NCBI GenBank assembly: GCA_902590245.1 | Contig: CACIWG010000008.1 | Location: 1 to 64,000, forward strand | From: an uncultured SAR116 cluster alpha proteobacterium | Lineage (GTDB): Bacteria > Pseudomonadota > Alphaproteobacteria > Puniceispirillales > Marisalimonadaceae | Reading direction: 5' to 3' | Length of the DNA stretch: 64,000 nt | Shown here: piece by piece, positions 34,872-44,674 of the stretch | Layout: each line of letters starts with the position of its first letter | Position numbering within the stretch: position 1 is the stretch's first letter | Program-made: the position numbers and the translations under genes | Notes under the pieces: generated by a model | Databases searched by the model: none | Seen by the model: the letters and a program-made list of their open reading frames with translations, nothing else | Told to the model about the DNA's origin: nothing

Positions 34872-35719
34872 CTTGCAATCTCTTGTTTATTGATAGCATC
34901 TTTAACAACATCTTTTATTAATAATTGAGATGCTTTTAATCTATAAACGTGTGTTGATCTTATGTCGGTAATAGGTGAAATTTCGTTTAACTGACTAAAA
35001 TCAACTTGATTAAAAATATCTTCATTTATGTCTTTTTTAATTAATTGACGTTCTATTGAAAAAATTCTTTTTGCTACCTCACTACATGACCCAACACTAA
35101 TAGAAATATCTTCTATAATGTTATTTGAAATAAGTATACGACAAGCTACCATGGAAATTGATATTACAAGATATTTTCTAGCCCCAATTTTTCTAAAAGA
35201 TGAGCTTCCATTTTCTTTTTCTTTTGGAATTATTATTGAAGTTAATATTTCACCCTGTTCCAGTTTCGTTTTTCTGGAACCCAATATAAATTCATCTATA
35301 GGAATAATTCTTTGATTATTTGCAGATGATAATTCTAACTTTGCATCTAAGGCAAGCAAGCACGGTATGCTATCAGCAGCTGGGGACGCATTACAAATAT
35401 TACCACCAATTGTCCCTAAGTTTTGAATTTGTATTGAACCAACTTCCTTGGCACATGCTTTTAACATGTCATAACAACTGGGCAAATTTTCATTTATTAT
35501 ATCTGTCCAAGTTGTAGCAGAGCCAATTTTAGTTTCTTTACTATTAAACTGAAAACCTTTGATAGACTTGATATTAGTTATGTCCAATATATTTTTATCT
35601 AAAGACATGTTATTTGTTATTGGAAATAAATCAGTACACCCTGCAGCAATTGTTAAGTCACTGTTGTTTTGTAATACATCAAGAGCAGAGTTCAAGTCAT
35701 TTGGTTGAAAATAATTCAT
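34868..35719 (-). CDS. FAD subunit of the second molybdenum hydroxylase
   Basis: The 283-residue CoxM/XdhB-like protein has the FAD-binding sequences TIAAGCTDLFPITNN (residues 23-37) and LGTIGGNICNASPAADSIP, followed by a C-terminal CO_deh_flav domain (FRKIGARKYLVISISMVACR). It is the first gene of a long minus-strand operon and overlaps the fused Fe-S/Mo subunit by 4 nt (ATGA). It is divergent from hyuA with 79 nt between the starts, an interval that should contain both promoters. Confidence 0.9.
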   Translation of the reverse strand: MNYFQPNDLNSALDVLQNNSDLTIAAGCTDLFPITNNMSLDKNILDITNIKSIKGFQFNSKETKIGSATTWTDIINENLPSCYDMLKACAKEVGSIQIQNLGTIGGNICNASPAADSIPCLLALDAKLELSSANNQRIIPIDEFILGSRKTKLEQGEILTSIIIPKEKENGSSSFRKIGARKYLVISISMVACRILISNNIIEDISISVGSCSEVAKRIFSIERQLIKKDINEDIFNQVDFSQLNEISPITDIRSTHVYRLKASQLLIKDVVKDAINKQEIAR

Positions 35720-35798
35720 TATTGATTTTGCAAATTTTAAATTTTAATCATATTGTAAATTCTTATTTTATCATTAATCAAGTAATTTGTTACATATT

Positions 35799-37835
35799 AT
35801 GGCCCAGATAAAAGATAATTTAGTTGGAATTGATGTAGGGGGAACTTTTACTGATTTAATTTGTTTTGATTCTAAATCAAAAAGTTATAATTTTACAAAA
35901 GTTTTTACATCTGCAAAAAATCAATCACAGGGTGTTTTGAATGCAATTGATAAAGCTTCAATTAATTTAAAAAAGCAAGACCTTATAATTCATGGAACAA
36001 CTACTACTACAAACGCTTTACTTGAAAGAAAAATTTCAAAAACAGCCTTAATAACTACAAAAGGTTTTAGAGATGTTCTTGAGTTAGGTAGAAGAACAAG
36101 ACCTTTCCCTTATGGATTGATAGCACATTTTAAACCACTAATCCCTAGAAACTTAAGATTTGAAGTAGAAGAGAGAATTGATTTTAAAGGCAATGTTTTA
36201 AAGAAACTTAATGAAAGTGAATTATTAAAAATCTTAAAAAAAATAAAAGAATTAAATTGTGAATCCATAGTGATTCATTTTTTACATTCATATGCCAACT
36301 CTTATCATGAAGTAAAAGCAAAAAATTTAATTTTAAAAAATTGGACTAATAAGTATGTTACAGCAGGTTATGAAATACTCTCAGAAAGCAGAGAATTTGA
36401 AAGAGGTGTAACAGCTTCGATTAATGCTTCAGTTCAACCCATACTTGAAAATTATATTTACGATTTACAACAAAGACTTAGAAACAATGGTTACAAAAAA
36501 GAACTTCTAGTAATGAATGGTAATGGGGGAACTGTTTCTTCAAAAATTGTTTCAAAAGAAGCTGCAAAGACAGTAATGTCAGGTCCAGCTTCAGGAGTAA
36601 TAGCAGCAACATATGTGAGCAAATTATCAAAAGTTAAAAATATAATAACCTATGACATGGGTGGAACATCTACTGATGTGTCACTTGTTGTAAACAACAA
36701 GCCAGCAGTATCTTCTGAGACTGAAATTGAATATAGTATGCCTGTTCACGTTCCTATGGTTGATGTAAGAACAATAGGTGCAGGAGGGGGGTCAATCGCT
36801 AAGATTAATGAAGCTGGTTTACTTGAAGTTGGTCCTGAAAGTTCTGGATCTGATCCAGGTCCAATATGTTATGGAAATGGAGGAAAAAATCCTACTATAT
36901 CAGATGCAAATTTTTTACTTGGAAGACTAAATCCAGAATCTTTAAATATAAAAGAAAATATTAAAATTAAAGAAGATACAAAATCAATTTTAGAGAATGA
37001 AATTTCTAAAAAATTAAAACTGAATAATTACCAATCTGCAGAAGCAATTCTTAAAATAGCAAATAATAAAATGGCAAATGCCATTCGTATGGTTTCAATA
37101 TCTGTTGGAGAGGACCCAAGAGAATTTAATCTTTTTTCTTTTGGTGGAGCTGGCCCAATGCATGCTTGTGAATTAGCAAGAGAATTAGATATTCCAAAGG
37201 TTTTTATACCTGCCAGGCCTGGACTGACAAATGCTCTTGGTTGTTTAGTAGCTGATTTGAGACAAGATTTTACACAAACACTTAATATTTCCTTGGAAGA
37301 AACTAATATAAAAAACTTACACTCTATACTAGAAAAATTTAAAAGTGACGGTGTTTCATTAATAAAAAAACAAAAAGTTGAAATTGAAAAATTTTATATA
37401 GAGTTCAGCTTAGATATGCAATTTTTAGGACAAACTCATATTATTAAAATTCCTCTTAAAGATGCAAAACCTTCTAAAAATTTTATCAATAAGGAGTTTG
37501 AAAATATTTATTTTAAGAGATTTAAAGTAAAGTTAGAAAAAATTTTACCAATTATTGTCAATATAAATGTATCAGTCATTGGCAAAAGAAAGGAACTGGA
37601 CTTAAAAAAATTAATTAACTTTACCAAGAGTGAAAAAATTTCTTACAGAAAAGTTTATTTCAATGGAAAGTGGCACAGGACACCGATTTATTTAAGAGAA
37701 AATTTATTCCCTAAATTTAAACAAAATGGACCTGCAATTATTGAACAATTAGATACAACAATTGTAATACACCCCAAGGACAATTTTTTTGTAGATGATT
37801 TTGGGAACATTATTATTGAGATATATAATGATTAA
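35799..37835 (+). CDS. hyuA: Hydantoinase/oxoprolinase family protein, HyuA-like subunit
   Basis: I use ATG 35799 (MAQIKDNLVGIDVGG) rather than an in-frame TTG at 35787. The 678-residue protein carries the ASKHA ATP-binding motifs: phosphate 1 GIDVGGTFTDLI (residues 9-20), phosphate 2 YDMGGTSTDVSLV, and GAGGGSIAKINEAG. HyuA with HyuB hydrolyses the amide of cyclic imides or lactams (hydantoins, 5-oxoproline) in an ATP-dependent way, or carboxylates ketones in a variant branch. It overlaps hyuB by 8 nt. Facing the reductase operon, it could open a lactam made from a reduced heteroaromatic ring. Confidence 0.9.
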   Translation: MAQIKDNLVGIDVGGTFTDLICFDSKSKSYNFTKVFTSAKNQSQGVLNAIDKASINLKKQDLIIHGTTTTTNALLERKISKTALITTKGFRDVLELGRRTRPFPYGLIAHFKPLIPRNLRFEVEERIDFKGNVLKKLNESELLKILKKIKELNCESIVIHFLHSYANSYHEVKAKNLILKNWTNKYVTAGYEILSESREFERGVTASINASVQPILENYIYDLQQRLRNNGYKKELLVMNGNGGTVSSKIVSKEAAKTVMSGPASGVIAATYVSKLSKVKNIITYDMGGTSTDVSLVVNNKPAVSSETEIEYSMPVHVPMVDVRTIGAGGGSIAKINEAGLLEVGPESSGSDPGPICYGNGGKNPTISDANFLLGRLNPESLNIKENIKIKEDTKSILENEISKKLKLNNYQSAEAILKIANNKMANAIRMVSISVGEDPREFNLFSFGGAGPMHACELARELDIPKVFIPARPGLTNALGCLVADLRQDFTQTLNISLEETNIKNLHSILEKFKSDGVSLIKKQKVEIEKFYIEFSLDMQFLGQTHIIKIPLKDAKPSKNFINKEFENIYFKRFKVKLEKILPIIVNINVSVIGKRKELDLKKLINFTKSEKISYRKVYFNGKWHRTPIYLRENLFPKFKQNGPAIIEQLDTTIVIHPKDNFFVDDFGNIIIEIYND

Positions 37836-39522
37836 AGTTGATAAAATTACATTAGGTGTAATTCAAGCTGGTTTACAACAAGTTTGTGATGAAATGGATC
37901 TCTCTTTTTCACGTTCTGCTTTTTCTCCTGTGATATCAGAAGCAAATGACAGGTCAAATGGAATTTATTCTGCAATTAATGGAAGCTTGATTTCGCAGGG
38001 GTATAATGGTTTACCGGTCTTTGTTGGTACAATGGAGTATTCTACTTCTGAAATAATCAGACTTATCAAAGAAGAAAAAGTAGAAAAACCAGATCCTGGT
38101 GATATTTACATAGTAAATGATCCTTATTTGGGTGGCACTCATTTAATGGACGTAAGGTTTGCAAAACCATATTTCAGAAATAAAAAAATATGTTTTTGGT
38201 TGTCAAATACTGGACATTGGCCTGATATTGGCGGGAGTGTCCCTGGAGGTTTTTCTGCTTCTGCTAATTCAGTAGAACAAGAAGGATTAAGATTACCACC
38301 TGTAAAATTATTTAAAAAAGGTGTTTTAGATAAAGAGATTTACTCAATTATTTGTTCAAATATTAGGATATCTGAACAAAGGATAGGTGATGTAAAAGCA
38401 CAAGAGGCCGCATTACTGGTTGGAGAAGAAAGATTAAATCATCTATTTAATAAATTTGGTGATGAACTTATTCATAATTCCATAGAGGAACTAAGAAAAA
38501 GTGGCTCAAATCAAATGAAATCATTTATAAATCAAATTCCAAATGGCATTTATAAATCTAAAGCTTACGTTGATAGTGATGGCATTAAAAATGTCCCTTT
38601 AGAAATAAATCTTGAGGTAAAAAAACAAAAAGATAAACTTATTTTTGACCTTTCTAAATCTTCCCTACCATGCATTGGTCCTATGAACTCAGTGTTCGCT
38701 ACGACAAAAAGTTCAATATACTTGGCAATGAGACATATATTTCCTGAAGTTGCTATAAATGGTGGTGCTTTTGAACCTTTAGAAATAAAAAGGCCTTCAG
38801 GAACATTTTTAGATGCAGTTTATCCTAGGCCAGTTTCTGGCTGTGCTGCAGAAGTTTCACAAAGAATTGCTGAAGCAGTTTTTTTAGCTTTTGTTAATGT
38901 CCTAAAGAATAGGGTTACAGCTGCTCCTGCAGGAACTAGTGGGAATTTTGCTTTAGGTGGATTTAATGATCTGAAAGGTAGTAATTTTGTTATGTATCAA
39001 TTATCTGGAGGAGGATATGGAGGTAATTCTTTGAATGATGGCATATCAAATGGATGTTCAACAATTGGTATTTCTAAAGCACCTCCAGTTGAAATAATGG
39101 AACAAAAATTTCCAGTTTTATATAATCATTATTCACTTCATGATAAATCTTCTGGTGCAGGAGAATTCAGAGGTGGATTTGGACTAGATTATGAAATAGA
39201 AATTTTATGCAAAGAGGCAACAGCAAGTTTTGTGATGGATCATGGGCGATTTGGTCCCCCAGGTGTATTGGGTGGAGCTGATGGTGGTAAAAATAAAGTA
39301 AAAATAAAAAGAAAAAATAAAAAAGATTATGTGCCTGAACATTTGTCTAAGGAACAAGATATAAGATTAAAAAAAGGTGATAAAGTTCAAGTTCAAACTC
39401 CTGGTGGGGGAGGTTTTGGAAATCCAAAGAAAAGAAAAAAACATTTAATTATTAATGATATATTAGAAGAAAAACTTTCACATAAAGATGCATTAAAAAT
39501 ATATGGAAAAAAAATTATTTGA
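37828..39522 (+). CDS. hyuB: Hydantoinase/oxoprolinase family protein, HyuB-like subunit
   Basis: The start is ATG 37828 (MIKVDKITLGVIQAGLQQVC), overlapping the hyuA end; an upstream ATG at 37795 lies inside hyuA. The 564-residue protein has the HyuB landmarks VNDPYLGGTHLMDVRF, TGHWPDIGGSVPGGFS, a metal-binding segment near EGLRLPP, and the C-terminal TPGGGGFGNP. It forms the amide-hydrolysing partner of HyuA. The C-terminal tail after residue 500 is very lysine-rich (KKRKKH), which may reflect AT-rich drift. Confidence 0.9.
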   Translation: MIKVDKITLGVIQAGLQQVCDEMDLSFSRSAFSPVISEANDRSNGIYSAINGSLISQGYNGLPVFVGTMEYSTSEIIRLIKEEKVEKPDPGDIYIVNDPYLGGTHLMDVRFAKPYFRNKKICFWLSNTGHWPDIGGSVPGGFSASANSVEQEGLRLPPVKLFKKGVLDKEIYSIICSNIRISEQRIGDVKAQEAALLVGEERLNHLFNKFGDELIHNSIEELRKSGSNQMKSFINQIPNGIYKSKAYVDSDGIKNVPLEINLEVKKQKDKLIFDLSKSSLPCIGPMNSVFATTKSSIYLAMRHIFPEVAINGGAFEPLEIKRPSGTFLDAVYPRPVSGCAAEVSQRIAEAVFLAFVNVLKNRVTAAPAGTSGNFALGGFNDLKGSNFVMYQLSGGGYGGNSLNDGISNGCSTIGISKAPPVEIMEQKFPVLYNHYSLHDKSSGAGEFRGGFGLDYEIEILCKEATASFVMDHGRFGPPGVLGGADGGKNKVKIKRKNKKDYVPEHLSKEQDIRLKKGDKVQVQTPGGGGFGNPKKRKKHLIINDILEEKLSHKDALKIYGKKII

Positions 39523-39546
39523 ATTAATAAAATTTAATATTGTTAG

Positions 39547-41103
39547 ATGATTAAACAGGAAATTCATTTAGAGAATGTTTTTAGCAGAAATTTAAAATGT
39601 TTCAAACACCGCCCACAAAATATATGGGAATTTATTGAAGTATCTATCAGATTACATTCTAAAAAAACATGTATTATTGACGAAAACAAAAATTATTCAT
39701 ATTCACAAATTTTGAAATTAGTAAATTCTATAGAAACATTGTTTGTGAAATATAATTTTAAAAAGAAAGATAGAATCGGTATACTTTTTGAAAATGATAT
39801 CAGTTTTGTAATTGTTTCATTGTATTGTATTAGAAGAGGCTTAATACTAGTACCTTTAAATCCTAGATCCTCAAGATTTGAAAATAATATTATTTTAAAT
39901 GATTGTAATGCAACTGCTGTGGTTTTTGATACATCCTTAACTAATAAAATTTCTGATATAGAAAAAGATGTAATTAAAATTAGTTTTAAACTTGAAGATT
40001 TAAATAATCCCTCTAATAAAGATTTTTCCAAGGAAGCTAATTTAATTGATACTGAAACTGCTATAATATTATATACCTCTGGAACAACTGGAAAACCTAA
40101 AGGAGCAATGTTAACACATTTTAATGTAATACATTCTTGTTTACATTATAAAAATGCTTTTAATTTAACGTCTAATGATCATTCAATTTTAGTTGTTCCA
40201 GCAAGTCATGTTACAGGAATAGTCGCACATTTTTTACTTATGATATTTGTAGGTGGTAGTTTAACTCTTAAAAAGAAATTTGAGGTTAAAGATTTTTTAA
40301 ACACCGCTGAAGATCAAGGGTTAACATATTTGATTATGGTGCCTGCAATGTATAATTTATGTATTGAAAGAGGAGAATTTAATAGTCCAAGATTGTCTAA
40401 ATGGAGAATTGGTGGATTTGGCGGGGCACCAATGCCAATTGGTACATTGAAAAAACTAAAAAAAGTTCTTCCAAACTTGTCACTTATTAACATTTACGGG
40501 GCAACAGAAACAACTTCTCCAACTACTATAATGCCAAAAGAATATTCAATTGATAAGTTAAATAGTGTTGGGAAATGTGTTCCAACTGGTCAAATAAAAA
40601 TCATTAATGAAAAACAAGAAGAATTAAGGTCAAATCAACACGGTGAATTATTAATCTCAGGCCCAATGGTTATTCCAGGTTATTGGAATAATGATGTAGC
40701 TACAAAAAAAGAATTTACAGAAAATGGCTTTTGGAAATCAGGTGATGTTGGCTTTAAGGATGAGGAAGGTTATATCTATATATTAGATAGAAAAAAAGAT
40801 ATTATTAATAGGGGTGGATATAATGTTTATTCTTCAGAAATTGAAAATTTAATAAGTTTACAAAATGGTGTAATTGAAGTTGCGGTTATACCTCATCCAG
40901 ATGAAATTCTTGGTGAGAAAATTCATGTGGTAATTTTTAAAAATGATACATTGTTAGTTGATCAATTAAAGTTAATTTGTAAAACTAAACTGGCTGACTA
41001 CAAAAAACCTGATTATTGGACAGTTGTCAAAGATTATTTGCCCAAAAATAAAAATGGTAAAGTTATGAAAAAAGATTTATCAAAATTATATAATTTATTT
41101 TAA
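39547..41103 (+). CDS. AMP-forming acyl-CoA ligase
   Basis: The 518-residue ANL enzyme has P-loop LYTSGTTGKPKGAMLTH near residue 177, adenylate motif INIYGATETTSPT, the hinge DRKKDIINRGGYNVYSSEIE and a C-terminal KNKNGKVMKKD lysine. The substrate is unknown. It lies 24 nt after hyuB and 14 nt before another ligase, so the three probably form one plus-strand operon. An acid released by HyuAB ring opening could be its substrate (inference from order). No Shine-Dalgarno is evident before ATG 39547. Confidence 0.87.
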   Translation: MIKQEIHLENVFSRNLKCFKHRPQNIWEFIEVSIRLHSKKTCIIDENKNYSYSQILKLVNSIETLFVKYNFKKKDRIGILFENDISFVIVSLYCIRRGLILVPLNPRSSRFENNIILNDCNATAVVFDTSLTNKISDIEKDVIKISFKLEDLNNPSNKDFSKEANLIDTETAIILYTSGTTGKPKGAMLTHFNVIHSCLHYKNAFNLTSNDHSILVVPASHVTGIVAHFLLMIFVGGSLTLKKKFEVKDFLNTAEDQGLTYLIMVPAMYNLCIERGEFNSPRLSKWRIGGFGGAPMPIGTLKKLKKVLPNLSLINIYGATETTSPTTIMPKEYSIDKLNSVGKCVPTGQIKIINEKQEELRSNQHGELLISGPMVIPGYWNNDVATKKEFTENGFWKSGDVGFKDEEGYIYILDRKKDIINRGGYNVYSSEIENLISLQNGVIEVAVIPHPDEILGEKIHVVIFKNDTLLVDQLKLICKTKLADYKKPDYWTVVKDYLPKNKNGKVMKKDLSKLYNLF

Positions 41104-41117
41104 GTAGGAGATAATTT

Positions 41118-42740
41118 ATGAAAGGTTTAATGCAAGATCATCCATTGTTGATTTCATCAATATTTGAGCATGCTATTAATAATTACCCAACCCAAGAAAT
41201 AGTAAGTAATTCAGTTGAGGGGGGTATTCATAAATATACTTATGAAGACTGGGGTAATAGAACAAAACAATTAGCTAATGCACTAAAGGATTATGGTGTT
41301 TTAGAAGGTGACAGAATTGGAACATTAGCGTGGAATGGTTACAGGCATTTAGAACTTTATTATGCAACTTCTTCTAGTGGTTTAATTTGTCATACCATGA
41401 ATCCAAGGTTACATCACGATCAAATAGCTTACATTGTAAATCATGCAGAAGATAAAATCATTTTTGTCGATTTAAACATTGTAGATTTGATTAAACTAGC
41501 AGCGCCAAGCTTTAAATCGGTTAAAGCTATTGTGGTTATGACTGATAGTAAAAATATGATCGATTTAGAATTATCTAATGGAATTGAAGTTTTATGTTAC
41601 GAAGACTTTATTGATAAAAAACCCATTGAATTTGATTGGCCAAATTTAGATGAAAAAACTGCATCATCGCTTTGTTATACTTCAGGAACAACTGGAAATC
41701 CAAAAGGTGTATTATATACTCATAGATCAACTGTTCTTCATGCTTATGGGATTAATCTAAAAGATGCAATACCATATGGCGCAAAAGATGTTGTGATGCC
41801 AGTTGTACCAATGTTTCATGTAAATGCATGGGGGACACCTTATGCTGCGGCTATGTGTGGAACAAAATTTGTATTTCCTGGTGCTAAATTAGATGGGGAA
41901 AGTTTAACTGATTTAATGAATCAAGAGAAAGTAACAATATCCTTAGGGGTTCCAACTGTTTGGTTATTACTATTAAATCATTTGAGAGACAGTGGCAAAA
42001 AACTAGATACAGTCCAAAGATTAATTATTGGTGGTTCAGCATGTCCAAGAACATTATTTGAAGGTTTTGGGGAAGAATACAATGTAGATGTTATACATGC
42101 ATGGGGTATGACAGAAATGAGTCCGATTGGAACTGCAAATATGCCTCTATATAATACTACAGTAAAAAATAAAGAAGAATATTATGATCAAAAAATACCT
42201 CAAGGAAGAACTGTTTTTGGCCATCAAATGAAGCTCATTGATGATGAAGGTAACATCATGCCAAATGATGGCAAAACACAAGGAAGATTGCTTTCAAGAG
42301 GTTATTGGGTTTTAAAAAGTTATTATAATGACGACACTCAAAAAGACAGGTTCTTTGACGGTGGATGGTTTGACACTGGAGATATTGCCACAATTGATAA
42401 AAATGGATTTATGACAGTAACAGATAGAAATAAAGATATTATTAAATCAGGAGGAGAATGGATAAGTTCTATTGATTTAGAAAATATTTGTGTAGGCCAT
42501 CCCTCAGTAGCTAATGCAGCTGCAATTGCAATTCCAGATGAGAAATGGGATGAAAGGCCTATGATTGTTGTTCAACTTTTACCAGGTAAAGAAGTTTCAA
42601 AAGATGAAATTTTAAATTTCTACTCAGGTAAAATTGCCAAATGGATGATACCAGATAGAGTAGAGTTTGTAGATAACATACCCTTAGGTGCAACAGGTAA
42701 AATTTTGAAAACTAAATTAAGGGATATGTTCATTAATTAG
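41118..42740 (+). CDS. Medium/long-chain fatty acyl-CoA ligase, AlkK/FadD-like
   Basis: The 540-residue protein begins KGLMQDHPLLISSIFEHA and EIVSNSVEGGIHKYTYEDW, which is the typical start of AlkK-type acyl-CoA synthetases. P-loop YTSGTTGNPKGVLYTH near residue 192, adenylate motif HAWGMTEMSPIGT, and GATGKILKTKLR at the end are all present. A clear AGGAGA precedes ATG 41118. It activates medium or long-chain acids. It is the last gene of the plus-strand unit, and its stop codon directly touches the stop of the opposing SDR gene. Confidence 0.88.
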   Translation: MKGLMQDHPLLISSIFEHAINNYPTQEIVSNSVEGGIHKYTYEDWGNRTKQLANALKDYGVLEGDRIGTLAWNGYRHLELYYATSSSGLICHTMNPRLHHDQIAYIVNHAEDKIIFVDLNIVDLIKLAAPSFKSVKAIVVMTDSKNMIDLELSNGIEVLCYEDFIDKKPIEFDWPNLDEKTASSLCYTSGTTGNPKGVLYTHRSTVLHAYGINLKDAIPYGAKDVVMPVVPMFHVNAWGTPYAAAMCGTKFVFPGAKLDGESLTDLMNQEKVTISLGVPTVWLLLLNHLRDSGKKLDTVQRLIIGGSACPRTLFEGFGEEYNVDVIHAWGMTEMSPIGTANMPLYNTTVKNKEEYYDQKIPQGRTVFGHQMKLIDDEGNIMPNDGKTQGRLLSRGYWVLKSYYNDDTQKDRFFDGGWFDTGDIATIDKNGFMTVTDRNKDIIKSGGEWISSIDLENICVGHPSVANAAAIAIPDEKWDERPMIVVQLLPGKEVSKDEILNFYSGKIAKWMIPDRVEFVDNIPLGATGKILKTKLRDMFIN

Positions 42741-43523
42741 TTAGACCATGTGACGTCTGGCAATTAGTGACCCACCGTCAACTGGTAATACTATTCCAGT
42801 AATGTAAGCACTTGCTTTTGAGGAAAGAAAGATAGCTGCTCCTGCCATGTCTTCAGGTACGCCTATTCTTTTTCTTGGTACAGAGTTAATTATTTCTTTT
42901 TCATACTTTTTTAAAGTTTCATTCATCATTTGACTTTGAAAAGGTCCTGGAGCAATGGCATTAATGTTAATATTTCTCTCTGCCAATCTATTAGCCAACA
43001 CCCTTGTTAATTGATGCACGGCAGCTTTTGAAGCTGGATATGAATATGTTTCAGTTCGAGGTATCCCAATTCCATCAATAGAGCCAACATTAATAACTCT
43101 AGAGGGATCCGAATTAGTACCACTTTTTTCAAGCAATTTAACAAACTTTTGAGTTAAAAAAAATATTGATTTAACATTTGTATCCATAACTTTGTCCCAA
43201 CCATTTTCTGGAAAATTGTCAAAGTCTGCACCCCAGACCGCTCCAGCATTATTGACTAAAATATGCAATTTTTTTTCATTTTTATTAATTGTTGAAAATA
43301 AATTCTGTATTTCATTTATTTGCGTAAGATCTGCTGGTATTGATATACATTGACCAAACTTTGATAATCTCATGGCTGTATTATCACATTGTTCTTTTTT
43401 TCTTGAAGAAATATAAGTTTTTACCCCTTGCTTAACAAAACCTTCGGCAATCATTTCGCCTATACCTCTTGACCCACCTGTAATTAAAGCCACCTTACCT
43501 TTTATATCAAAAAGATTATTCAT
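42741..43523 (-). CDS. Short-chain dehydrogenase/reductase (3-oxoacyl reductase-like)
   Basis: The 260-residue classical SDR has the cofactor motif TGGSRGIG (residues 15-22), the NNAG motif (ILVNNAGAVWG), catalytic Ser in VGSIDGIG and Tyr/Lys in SYPASKAAVHQL. It ends in a typical ITGIVLPVDGGSL. An arginine after the glycine motif (SSRKKEQ) suggests NADPH preference. The substrate is unknown; 3-hydroxyacyl thioesters or cyclic alcohols are usual. It is divergent from the APH-like kinase gene with 74 nt between the starts. Confidence 0.88.
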   Translation of the reverse strand: MNNLFDIKGKVALITGGSRGIGEMIAEGFVKQGVKTYISSRKKEQCDNTAMRLSKFGQCISIPADLTQINEIQNLFSTINKNEKKLHILVNNAGAVWGADFDNFPENGWDKVMDTNVKSIFFLTQKFVKLLEKSGTNSDPSRVINVGSIDGIGIPRTETYSYPASKAAVHQLTRVLANRLAERNININAIAPGPFQSQMMNETLKKYEKEIINSVPRKRIGVPEDMAGAAIFLSSKASAYITGIVLPVDGGSLIARRHMV

Positions 43524-43597
43524 ATAAACACCTTCACTTGTAATAAAATTTATAATAATTTAATTAAAAAAAAATTAAATTAAAAACATTAGCAACA

Positions 43598-44674
43598 ATG
43601 AATACTGAGCTTATAGAAGTTAGAAAAGATGAAAAACTAAATGAAGAAAGTTTAAAATTATTTTTCTCAGATTTGTTAAAAAGTAAAATAAATAACTTTA
43701 TTTTAAAACAATTTAGCGGAGGTCATGCAAATTTAACTTATTTGATTTCAGTCAATGATAAAGAGTACGTATTAAGAAGACCGCCTTTAGGGCCAATAGC
43801 TCCATCAGCTCATGATATGAAAAGAGAGCATAAAGTACAAAGATCATTACATAGTGTTTTTCCTTTAGTTCCAAATAGCATTTATTTTAGTGATGATGTG
43901 TCTATTGTGGGAAGTCCATTTCACATTATTGAAAGGAAAAAGGGATTTGTAATCAGAAAAGAATTCCCTGATTTTTTACCATTAAATTTAAATTTCATAA
44001 ATGAAATGTCTGATCAAATGATAAAGATTTTGTCTGATTTACATAAGATTAACCCTATTAAGGTTGGTTTAGAAAAATTGGGTAGACCAGAAGGTTTTGT
44101 AGAAAGACAATTACTAGGGTGGGAAAAAAGATGGAAATTAGCAACAGAAAATACATCACTAAATACTATCTTTGATGATTTACTAGAAAATTTAAAATTA
44201 AATATTCCAAAGTCAAAAATTGTTTCGATTATTCATAATGATTTTAAATTAGATAATATAATGTGGAATAATAGTAATTTTTTAACTCCTGAAGCAATAT
44301 TTGATTGGGATATGTGTACTTTAGGCGATCCACTTATGGATTTAGGACATATGTTAAACTACTGGATAGATAAAGAAGATGATAAAGATGCAAAGCTGAT
44401 TACTTCAATGCCAACAACTGGAAACAAAATTTTGTTTCCTTTGAAAAGTGAAATTATTAAGCTATATTCAAAATATACGGGTTTTGATGTAAAAAATATA
44501 AATTGGTATTACGCATTTGGAGCCTTTAAATTATCTGTTATTTTACAGCAAATTTATGTTAGGTATTTAAAAGGGCAAACTAAGGATAAAAGGTTTGCAA
44601 ATTTTAATAAAAGAATTAATGCTCTGATTAAAAGAGCAAATAAAATAAATTTAAATGAGGTTGGAGAAAAGTAA
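43598..44674 (+). CDS. APH-family phosphotransferase of the ACAD10/11-associated type
   Basis: The 358-residue kinase-fold protein has the N-lobe [25 protein letters not shown] (residues 39-63), catalytic loop [14 protein letters not shown] with Asp215, and metal-binding Asp236 in [12 protein letters not shown]. This subgroup is commonly next to, or fused with, acyl-CoA dehydrogenases and, in the characterised human ACAD10/11 proteins, phosphorylates 4-hydroxyacyl-CoA so that the group can be eliminated. Its stop overlaps the start of an acyl-CoA dehydrogenase (TAATG), which fits a 4-hydroxy acid catabolic pair. Confidence 0.87.
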   Translation: MNTELIEVRKDEKLNEESLKLFFSDLLKSKINNFILKQFSGGHANLTYLISVNDKEYVLRRPPLGPIAPSAHDMKREHKVQRSLHSVFPLVPNSIYFSDDVSIVGSPFHIIERKKGFVIRKEFPDFLPLNLNFINEMSDQMIKILSDLHKINPIKVGLEKLGRPEGFVERQLLGWEKRWKLATENTSLNTIFDDLLENLKLNIPKSKIVSIIHNDFKLDNIMWNNSNFLTPEAIFDWDMCTLGDPLMDLGHMLNYWIDKEDDKDAKLITSMPTTGNKILFPLKSEIIKLYSKYTGFDVKNINWYYAFGAFKLSVILQQIYVRYLKGQTKDKRFANFNKRINALIKRANKINLNEVGEK

